Assembly: GCA_963813435.1 (NCBI GenBank)
Contig: CAWEYY010000003.1
Coordinates: 558,001 to 622,000 of the forward strand
Direction of reading: 5' to 3'
DNA: 64,000 bases
From: AC-32 sp963813435
Lineage (GTDB): Bacteria; Actinomycetota; Thermoleophilia; Gaiellales; Gaiellaceae
The notes under the pieces were generated by a model. It worked only from the letters and a program-made list of their open reading frames with translations, made no database searches and was not told where the DNA came from. Positions within the stretch are counted from its first letter, which is position 1; every line of letters begins with the position of its first letter. Both the position numbers and the translations under genes were made by a program. Shown here one piece after another: positions 56,614 through 64,000 of this stretch.

Positions 56614-59532
56614 CTACGTAACGCGGAGCGTCGCGTATGCGGGCTGGAAGCCGGCCTTCGTGACGGTGAAGACGAGCTTGCCCTTCTTCTTGGGCTTCAC
56701 CTTGAAGACGACCTTTCCGACCGCGTTCGTCTGCCTGGAGAGGGCCTTCATCTTCGGCCCAGTAACGCGCACGCGCACACCTGCCAGCCAGCTGCCGCTC
56801 GTCGTGGAGACCCTGAGCGTGACCGTGGTCTTCTTCTTGTGCCTCGCGCGCCCGATGACGGAGACGCGCATGCGCGGCAGCAGCTTGATCTCCAGGGCCG
56901 TCGACCAGTCACCCTGGTTGCGGTCCTCGTCCACGCCCGCAACGCGCCAGTAGAGCGCGCCGCCCGACTGGTAGCCGAACTGCGTCATCGTGGGCGCGTA
57001 GCTCGGGTTGTCGGTCGTCGTCTCCTCGACCTTGTTGGTGAAGTCCGGGGTCTTCGCGATCTGGACTTTGTACTCCTTGACGCCGAGACGCGGGTCCCAG
57101 CTCAGGAGCACGTGATCGGGCGCCGCGTCCGTCTTTGGATTGAGCGGCTGGCCGATCGTGCGGGTGAACGTCTGTGTCGCCGAGTAGGGACCTGGCGTCT
57201 CACCGTTGCCGGCGTTCGGGAACTCCGCGCGCACGCGCCAGTGGAAGACGCCGGTGCCGGTCATCTTGATGAACGAGATGGCCGGCGTCCGGATCCCGGG
57301 GAAGTCGCGATGGCTGCCGTTCGGGAGGTCGACCGAGACGTCGTAGGACGACGCGCCCTGGACCGACGACCACGTCCACACGGGGAGCATGCCGCCCGAG
57401 GTCGGGTTGTTCGGGCTCGGCACCGGCTTCGTCAACGTCTTTTGGAAGGTTCCGACCGACGACCAGGTCAAGCCGGTCTTGTTCTCGTCGTCGGCGCGAA
57501 CGCGCCAGTAGAGGATCGTGTTCGCAGGGTAGGTCGTGTTGCTCGCGTACGACGTCGCGTCGGTCGTCACGTCGTCCAGGAGGTTGCTGAAGCTGCTGTC
57601 GGACGAGACCTGAATGTGGTACCGGCGCGCTCCCTCGGTGGGAGACCAGCGGAAGAAGGGCTGATCGGGGAAGACCTGGACGGCAGAGGGATAGAGCAGC
57701 GTCGGCGGCACGGACTGCTTCTTGAACTTCCGCTCGTTGCCGAGGAGGGCGTCGTACGTCGGCGCCGTGCCTCCGAAGTAGTCCGACGAGGGCAGGACCT
57801 CCCAGTAGAAGTCGGTCGTCTCGTCCGTGTAGGTCGTCGGCCTGAGCGGATTCCGCGGCGCGAAGGCCGGAATCCAGGTGAAACCCTCGTCGACGATCGT
57901 CGCGAAGCTCGGGTCCTTGGCGACGACAACGAAGTAGCTCTGCGCGCCCGCGATCGGCTTCCAGGTGAAGAATGGGGTGCGCGTGCTGACCGTGCCCTGC
58001 TGCGGGAGGACGTAGTCGTCCGGGCAGAGGAAGCTCGTGTTGCAGCCGAGCGAGTTGCCCGGATCGGCCGGGTTGGGATAGTCGGTCCAGGTGAACGCAG
58101 GCCCGACGGACGAGGGCGAGTCGGTGCTCCCGTTCTGGAGGTAGGTCCAACTGCCGGTGACCTCAACGTTTCCCGGCGCACGGTCGCTGCGCGCGTGGAC
58201 GCCGATGCAGTAGGTGCCCGGGGTGAGCGCGCTGGAGCCGTCCTCGGAGAGCTCGCCTCCCCAGGCGACGGGGTTGGAATGCGGGTGCCCTTGCGGCGCC
58301 CACTCGGGAACCGAGGTCTGCTGGATGTACTGGGCGCCCCAGAGGCAGGCCGAGCCGTTCCAGTCGCCGACCCACACCTCGTAGCTCGAGGCGCCGGGGA
58401 CGGGATCCCAGGCGATGACCGGCACGCGGGTCGAATAGCCGTTGCTGAGGTCGTGGTCGGTGTCCGCCTGGACGGTGTCGTCGGTCAGGTTGTCGCGCAT
58501 ATGCAAGTTCTTGATGCTCGTGTCCGGCACCGGTCCGGGCGGGCCCTGGTCGAACGTCTTCGTGAACGACGGGCCGACGTTCCAGACACCCGCGTTGCCG
58601 TCCGGATCGATCGCGCGCACCCGCCAGTAGTACGTGTTGTCGACCAGCACGCTCGTCGGTGAGACCGACGTGGCGATCATCGTGCCGGTGCAGCAGACCT
58701 TCGAGCCGGGCGCGAAGTCGACCGACGGGTTGATCTCGACTTCGTAGCGCGCCGCGCCGGGGACGGGATTCCAGGCGAGGTTGAGGTCGACCACCTCGGG
58801 AGCGGAGTTCAGGTCGGTGAACGTCGGCGTCGAGGCGGAGGGCCAGACCCAGCTGAACGACTGGACCGGCGTCGCGACGCCGCGGTTGCCCTCGGCGTCC
58901 ATGGGCACGACGCCCCAGTAGTAGTTACCCGGCGCCAGTGCAGCCGTGATCGCGGCCGAGGTGGCAGCGGTGTTCGGCGGGCCGTTCGGGTCGTCCTGGT
59001 TGACGTAGTGGAAGACGAGTGAGCCGAGCGCTGGATCGCTCGCGACGGAGACGAGGTATTGCGCGGCTCCTGCGACACCCGCCCAGCGGAGCACGACAGG
59101 GTTCGCCGGAAAGGTGAGTGACGCCCCCGAGCTCGGAGTCTGGATCGTCGGCTGCAGCGTCCAGAGCTTCCGGAACGAGCGCGGAGCCGTCCACGCGGAG
59201 ACCGAGCCGTCGCCGCCGAGCGCCCGGACGCGCCAGTAGTAAGTCCCGTTCGGGACTGTCTCTGGCAGCGTCGCGCGCGTGTTGCGGGTGAGGAAGTCGT
59301 CCTTGCCGGGGCCGAGGACCGGCGAGTCCATCCCGGCGTTGGCGCTGACCTGGACCTCGTACTTGTCGGCACCCGGCACGGGCTTCCACGCGAGGGCGGG
59401 AAGGAATTGGACGGTTGCGCCAACAGCGGGCGCCGTTGGCGTCGGCCGGTCTACAGCGGCGCGGGCGGGCCCCGCCATGAGGAAGGCGATGGCGGCGAGA
59501 GCGGCTGCGAGAAGTCTGCGGTCAGAGCCCAT
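56614..59532 (-). CDS. Large secreted fibronectin-III-like repeat protein
   Basis: 972 residues with a signal peptide (LAAALAAIAFLMAGPARA). About eight to nine FN3-like units of roughly 90-100 residues, each with a P-x-x-W-x-P-V-P-G-A motif and an edge strand YYWRVRA; examples are LAWKPVPGADKYEVQVSANA and LSWDPRLGVKEYKVQIA. A C-terminal beta domain (VRVRVTGPKMKALSRQTNAV) resembles bacterial carboxypeptidase-like folds. Probably an extracellular matrix or adhesion protein. Ends in KAGFQPAYATLRVT. Confidence 0.75.
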   Translation of the reverse strand: MGSDRRLLAAALAAIAFLMAGPARAAVDRPTPTAPAVGATVQFLPALAWKPVPGADKYEVQVSANAGMDSPVLGPGKDDFLTRNTRATLPETVPNGTYYWRVRALGGDGSVSAWTAPRSFRKLWTLQPTIQTPSSGASLTFPANPVVLRWAGVAGAAQYLVSVASDPALGSLVFHYVNQDDPNGPPNTAATSAAITAALAPGNYYWGVVPMDAEGNRGVATPVQSFSWVWPSASTPTFTDLNSAPEVVDLNLAWNPVPGAARYEVEINPSVDFAPGSKVCCTGTMIATSVSPTSVLVDNTYYWRVRAIDPDGNAGVWNVGPSFTKTFDQGPPGPVPDTSIKNLHMRDNLTDDTVQADTDHDLSNGYSTRVPVIAWDPVPGASSYEVWVGDWNGSACLWGAQYIQQTSVPEWAPQGHPHSNPVAWGGELSEDGSSALTPGTYCIGVHARSDRAPGNVEVTGSWTYLQNGSTDSPSSVGPAFTWTDYPNPADPGNSLGCNTSFLCPDDYVLPQQGTVSTRTPFFTWKPIAGAQSYFVVVAKDPSFATIVDEGFTWIPAFAPRNPLRPTTYTDETTDFYWEVLPSSDYFGGTAPTYDALLGNERKFKKQSVPPTLLYPSAVQVFPDQPFFRWSPTEGARRYHIQVSSDSSFSNLLDDVTTDATSYASNTTYPANTILYWRVRADDENKTGLTWSSVGTFQKTLTKPVPSPNNPTSGGMLPVWTWSSVQGASSYDVSVDLPNGSHRDFPGIRTPAISFIKMTGTGVFHWRVRAEFPNAGNGETPGPYSATQTFTRTIGQPLNPKTDAAPDHVLLSWDPRLGVKEYKVQIAKTPDFTNKVEETTTDNPSYAPTMTQFGYQSGGALYWRVAGVDEDRNQGDWSTALEIKLLPRMRVSVIGRARHKKKTTVTLRVSTTSGSWLAGVRVRVTGPKMKALSRQTNAVGKVVFKVKPKKKGKLVFTVTKAGFQPAYATLRVT

Positions 59533-59643
59533 TGATTCGAATCCGAGCCCGGCCGCTGGGCTCAGCGTTGGTGCGTGTACGTCGCTATTCCCCCAATCGG
59601 GAGTCCTCGTCAGGCGGTCATCCCTCGAACGAGGGACTTCGGC

Positions 59644-61048
59644 TCAGCGCGTCCCGATGCGCAGACCCAGGAGGCGCGGCAGGGCCGCGCCCGCGCGGGC
59701 CGGGAGCGATCCGCGGCGGCCTTCCTCTTCGGCCTCCTCGCAGGCGAGGATCGAGGCGCGCACGAGCCCGCCGCCGAGCCGGCGGATCGGCTCGGGCGGG
59801 AGTTTCGGGACCTTCCGCGTCACGAGCGGCAGCCGGGTCAGCTCGTCGTCGATGCCTAGGACGAGCCGGGACAGGATCTGGCCGCCGAGCCAGGTCGGCC
59901 CGGCGCCGTGGCCCGAGTAGCCGGCGCCGTAGTGGATCCGTGTACCGGGGACCGTGCCGAAGAACGGCAGGTGGTCCGACGAGACGTCGATCGGGCCGCC
60001 CCAGGTGTTCGTGATCTCAGCCCCGGCGAGATCCGGCAGGAGCCTCCGGAGGCCCGCGGCGGCGCGCTCGGAGGTCGCCGCGTCGTGCGTGAACCGCTGG
60101 TCAACTCGCCCGCCAAAGCCGATCGGGCCTGAGCCGCTGCCCATCAGCACGCGCCCGTCGTTGGTCGTGCGGAAGTAGTGGAGGAACATGCGCCCGTCGA
60201 AGACCGCCTCGCCGCCGGTCCAATTGATCTGCTCCAGGAGCTCGGGGACCGGCTCGGTGAGGACCACGTAGCTGCCGAAGATCGTGATCCTGCGGCTGAG
60301 CGGCTTCCAGCCGGCCGAGGCCGCGTTGATCGCGACGACGATCTCCTTCGCCCGGACCTGTCCGCGCGCCGTCTCGAGCACGCCGGGCCGGATGTCCGTC
60401 ACACGCGTCTGCTCGTGCACTGGAGCACAAGCGATCACGGCTCGCCGCAGCGCCCGGGCGAGCCGGGCCGGCTGGATCGTCGCGCACTCGCGCATGAAGA
60501 CGCCCGACCGGAAGCGCGGCGAGCGGATGCGCTGCGCGAGCTCCTCGGCCGTGAGCGGGACGGCTTCGTCCGGAACGCCCAGCTCGCGCGCGGCCTCGAC
60601 CTCGTCGTCCATCGTCTCGTCCTGGCTCGGCGTCGTCGAGACGCGGATCATCCCGGCCTCGCGCAGCCAGACATCCGCGCCGTGCTGCTCGCAGAAGGCG
60701 CGGATCCCGGGGACGATCGCTCTCCCCCGCGCGCGCGACGGCCAGCGCGCCGTCGTCGCCGAACAGCTCTCGCATGCGCGGGAGATAGCTCCAGTAGCCG
60801 TGGACGAAGCCGCCGTTGCGACCGCTCGGCCCGGTCCCGCACACGCCTGCCTCGAGCAGGACGACGCGCAGGTCCGGGTCGCGCTCCTTCAGCGCGAGCG
60901 CCGTCCAGAGACCCGTGTAGCCGCCGCCGACGATCGCGACGTCGGCGTCCGTGTCACCTGCGAGCGGCGGCGCCCCCGGTGACTCGTCCTCGGCGGCGAG
61001 CGCCTCCTCGATCCACCAGGGGGTCGCCTCGCCCGGTGCGAGTGTCAG
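59644..61048 (-). CDS. FAD-dependent amine/amino-acid oxidoreductase (DadA/PuuB-like), frameshifted
   Basis: About 467 residues. N-terminal FAD motif DVAIVGGGYTGLWTALALKE (about 36-55), then PSGRNGGFVHGYW; the C-terminal half contains IVVAINAASAGWKPLSRRI and HYGAGYSGHGAGPTWLGGQI, typical of gamma-glutamylputrescine or glycine/D-amino acid oxidases. The two halves are in different frames; the joint is near 60727 at a run of five G/C bases, where removing one base restores AVARAGRAIVPGI. No standard start is visible; CTG 61048, in a CTGA overlap, is the best guess. Last gene of the polyamine operon. Confidence 0.75.
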
Positions 61049-62437
61049 ACGATCTTCTCCCAGGCTGCCGTGAGCGCGTCGCCGAGGATGCCGGCCATCT
61101 CGTCGAACTCGGCCTGCCCGGCGATCAGCGGCGGCGAGAACTGGACGACCGGGTCGCCGCGGTCGTCCGACCGGCAGATCAGCCCCTTCTCGAAGAGCCG
61201 CGGCGAGAGGAACCCGCGAAGCAGCGTCTCCGACTCCTCGTCCGAGAAGCCCGCCTTCGTCTCCTTGTCCTTGACGAGCTCGATCGCCCAGAAGTAGCCC
61301 GGCGCCGCGCAGGTCGCCGACGATCGGCAGCTCGAGGAGCTGGCTCAGCGTGGCGTGGAACGCGGACTCGTTGTCCCGCACGTGCTCGACGACTTCGCTC
61401 GCGCTTCATGATCTCGAGGTTCTTCAGCGCGATGGCGGCCTGCACCGGGTGCCCGCCGAACGTGATCCCGTGCGCGTACATGTCCTTCTCGCCGAGGAAC
61501 GGCTCGATGATGTGGTCGGCCGCGACGACGGCGCCGATCGACGCATACGCGGACGAGAGGCCCTTCGCGCAGGTGAGCAGATCGGGCCGGATGTCGTAGA
61601 GCTCGGAGCCGAACCACGCGCCGAGCCGCCCGAAGCCGTTGATCACCTCGTCCGCGCAGAGGAGGATCTGGTAGCGGTCGCAGATCTCGCGGACGCCCTT
61701 GAAGTAGCCCGGCGGCGGCGTGAAGCAGCCGCCCGCGCTCTGGACCGGCTCCATGATCACCATCGCGACGGTGTCCGGGCCGGCGCCCTTGATCGCGCTC
61801 TCCAGGTCGTCGAGGAGCAGCTGCGTGAACTGCTCGTCGGTCTCCCCGTCCGGCCGGTGGTAGCGGCCCGTGTTGCGCACGTGGGTCACGCCGGGGACGA
61901 GCGGCTCGAACGGGTTGCGCAGGGCCGGGATCCCGTTGATCGAGAGCGCGCCCATGGTCGTCCCGTGGTAGGCGACCTGGCGGGCGATCGCCTTCCAGCG
62001 GCGCTCGCCGCGGGCACGGTGGAACTGCCGCGCGAGCTTCCAGGCCGACTCGACCGCCTCGGAGCCGCCGGAGACGAAGAAGACGCGGTTCAGGTCGCCG
62101 GGCGTGAGCGAGGCGACCTCGGCCGCGAGCTCGATCGCGCGCGGGTGCGCGTAGGACCAGTTCGTGTAGAACGGGAGCTCGCGCATCTGGGCCGCCGCGG
62201 CCTCGCCGATCTCCTCGCCGTACGAGTAGCCGATCTGGACCGCGAACAGGCCCGCGAGCGCGTCGAGATAGCGCTTCCCGTTGATGTCCTCGAGGTAGCA
62301 GCCCTCTCGCCGCGGACGATGACCGGCACCTCGTCGCCTTCGGAATACGAGCCCATGCGCGTGAAGTGGAGCCAGAGGTGGTCCCGCGCGGCCTTCTGCA
62401 GCTCGGCAGGCGAGAGCCCGCTCGACACCGTCGTCAT
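61045..62437 (-). CDS. Class III aminotransferase (putrescine/omega-amino acid type), three frameshifts
   Basis: About 464 residues. Frames joined in order: MTTVSSGLSPAELQKAARDH with VIVRGE, then the PLP core (FVSGGSEAVESAWKLARQFH; LLCADEVINGFGRLGAWFG; TCAKGLSSAYASIGAV with the Schiff-base Lys), then SAFHATLSQLLELP, and finally DALTAAWEKIV. Breaks lie near 62300, 61405 and 61295. The sequence resembles SpuC-type putrescine-pyruvate aminotransferase. ATGA overlap with the permease. Given how well each part is kept, sequence indels are likely. Confidence 0.8.
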
Positions 62438-63289
62438 GCGGACCGCTTCTGGCGCCCGATCTGGACGAGGATGTTGATCAGCATGAGGGTGAGCGCGATC
62501 AGGAAGATCGCGGTCGCCGATCACGTTCACCTGCGGTGGGGCACCCACGCGCGCCGCGCCCCAGACGAAGAGCGGGAACGTGACCTGGTTGCCGGCGTTG
62601 AAGTACGTCACGACGAAGTCGTCGATCGAGATCGCAAAGCAGAGCGCCAGCGAGGCGAGAATGGCCGGCGCGATCAGCGGCAGCGTCACCTTGGTGAACG
62701 TCGTCAGCTCGTTCGCGCCGAGGTCCATCGCGGCCTCCTCGAGGTGGCGGTCGAACCCGATCAGACGCGCCTTCACGGTCACCACCGCGAAGCTGATGCA
62801 GAACATGATGTGCGCGATCAGGATCGTCCAGAAGCCGAACGTGATGAAACTGGTCATGTTCAGGAAGAGCGTCAGCAGCGAGGCGCCGAGGACGATCTCC
62901 GGCGTCGAGAGCGGCAGGAAGACGAGGATGTTCGTCGTCGCCCGCCCGCGGAACTGGTAGCGCACGAGCGCGAGCGCGATGAACGTCCCGAGCGCGGTGG
63001 CGACGATGCTCGCGATCAACGCGATCTTGAGCGAGAGGACGATCGCGTTGCGGAGGTCCGGCACCGCGTCCCAGTGGATCCAGTTGTTCAGCGTGAAGCC
63101 GTGCCAGACGTAGTTGAACTTCCCGGGCGGGTTGTTGAACGAGAACACGATCACGATCCCGATCGGAAGCAGCAGGTAGGCGAAGAAGAGGAGCGAGTAG
63201 ACCGTGAGGATGTGCCGCTTCACGAACGCCCACGTCACCGAGAGCGCCGAGCGCCGCGGCTGCTTCGCCTCGACCGCGACCGTCGTCAT
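62434..63289 (-). CDS. potC: ABC transporter permease, PotC-like (frameshift near 3' end)
   Basis: About 285 residues with six helices. The EAA loop is HLEEAAMDLGANELTTFTKV followed by TLPLIAPAILASLAL. Near 62522 the frame shifts; the alternative frame gives TAIFLIALTLMLINILVQIG and a stop at 62434, in ATGA overlap with the aminotransferase. Total length is 3n+1. Imports polyamine (putrescine/spermidine) by family and context. Confidence 0.85.
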
Positions 63290-64000
63290 CCGGTCAGCTG
63301 CTCCGTCCCGACGGCGCGGGCGTAGAGGAGGACGAGGGCCACGATGATGAACATGAGGATGAACGACATCGACGCGGCGGCCGGGTAGTCGGTCAGCTCG
63401 AGGAACTTCGACTGGATCACGTTCCCGATCATGTGGTTCTCGGGCGAGCCGAGCAGCTGGGCGTTGATGAAGTCGCCGGCGGCGGGGATGAACGTGAGCA
63501 GCGTGCCCGCGACGATCCCCGGGAGCGAGAGCGGCAGCGTCACCTTCAGGAACGCGTGCAGCTTGCTCGCGTAGAGATCCTCTGCCGCCTCGATCAGCCG
63601 CGCGTCGATCTGCTCGAGCGAGACGTAGAGCGGCAGCGCCATGAAGGGCAGGAAGTTGTAGGTGATGCCCGCCACGACGGCCGTGGACGTCTGCAGGATC
63701 CGGCCGTTCTGGCCGAGGATCCCGAGGAGATGGAGGTGGCGGAGCGTGTTCACGACCAGGCCGTGGTCGGCGAGGATCGTCTCCCACGCGAGCGTGCGGA
63801 TCAGGTACGTGACGAAGAACGGCGCGACGATCCCGAGCAGGAGCAGGTTCTTCCACCGGCCCGCCGCGGAACGCGATCCAGTACGCGACGGGGTAGCTGA
63901 CGACGAGCGCGATCAGCGTCGCGATCCCCGCGTACACGAAGGAGCGAACGAACTGCGGCTTGTAGTTCGAGACCGCGTCCGAGAAGTTGCTGAACTGCCA
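63286..64000 (-). CDS. potB: ABC transporter permease, PotB-like (partial, one frameshift)
   Basis: The 5' end is outside the window. Visible: VYAGIATLIALVVSYPVAYW, then in another frame WKNLLLLGIVAPFFVTYLIR, the EAA loop LIEAAEDLYASKLHAFLKV and IVAGTLLTFIPAAGDFINAQ, ending in EQLTG-stop. The frame break is near 63863. ATGA overlap with potC. Upstream ATP-binding and substrate-binding genes are expected outside the window. Confidence 0.83.

Noticed and set aside
1..64000. CRISPR array
   Set aside because: No regularly spaced direct repeats with unique spacers were seen; the only dispersed repeat is the promoter box.

Overview
The window is a high-GC, actinobacterial-type chromosome segment with densely packed genes, many GTG/TTG starts and frequent 4-nt ATGA/GTGA overlaps. 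The dnaK-grpE-dnaJ order, the actinobacterial-type inositol-phosphate synthase, a CDP-alcohol phosphatidyltransferase, DUF4239, GAP-family membrane proteins and lipoprotein Kelch proteins fit Actinomycetota, possibly a deep lineage such as Thermoleophilia; that placement is inference from gene content. A -10-like hexamer lies 6-9 nt before many start codons, which suggests widespread leaderless transcription.

Layout. 1-5.2 kb: dnaK-grpE-dnaJ (minus), then an ATP-grasp gene and moaA. 5.3-9.9 kb: a putative phosphatidylinositol cluster (PAP2 phosphatase, CDP-alcohol phosphatidyltransferase, inositol-3-phosphate synthase with an N-terminal tandem ribbon-helix-helix domain, and a glycosyltransferase-PHP fusion). 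10-14 kb: UDG-like protein, membrane protein, beta-propeller protein, MarR regulator with a repeat operator, and a TrmA/RumA-type RNA methyltransferase. 14.0-15.5 kb: a small decayed integrated element bounded by a 15-bp direct repeat. 15.5-27.8 kb: phospholipase C-like esterase, Kelch lipoprotein, YjbQ, an M3-like peptidase, a Tet(M)/OtrA-like ribosomal protection protein with a possible leader peptide, a cyclic-2,3-diphosphoglycerate-synthetase-like protein, carbamate kinase, ornithine carbamoyltransferase, rhomboid protease and a DUF389 protein, ending at a tRNA-Ala(TGC).

27.9-47.2 kb is a genomic island of about 19.3 kb. It begins at the tRNA-Ala 3' end with a frameshifted tyrosine-integrase remnant and ends at an imperfect 44-bp copy of that 3' end. 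Inside it, five copies of a palindrome (consensus GAATCACCTAGGTGATTC) sit upstream of five transcription units; four are centred 56.5-57.5 bp before a leaderless start codon. One gene is a 759-aa MalT/LAL-type LuxR regulator whose stop codon lies inside one palindrome and whose 3' end is duplicated, inverted, at its other flank. The proposed regulon covers a cupin, two rhodaneses, two BrkB/YihY membrane proteins, a small membrane protein, two AhpD-like proteins, a CYTH-like protein, a SulP transporter, two GAP-family proteins, DUF4239 and several unknowns. This is the best candidate here for an undescribed system; a redox, sulfur or envelope-stress role is inference.

47.4-64 kb: a frameshifted DUF6636-like protein, a two-component system, two more Kelch proteins (one with a GerMN-like domain), a cupin-TPR protein, nuclease, VOC protein, MBL hydrolase, alpha/beta hydrolase, a 972-aa FN3-like secreted protein, and a polyamine uptake/catabolism operon (potB, potC, aminotransferase, FAD oxidoreductase). 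Eight reading-frame breaks cluster at 55.3-63.9 kb and look more like sequencing indels than gene decay.
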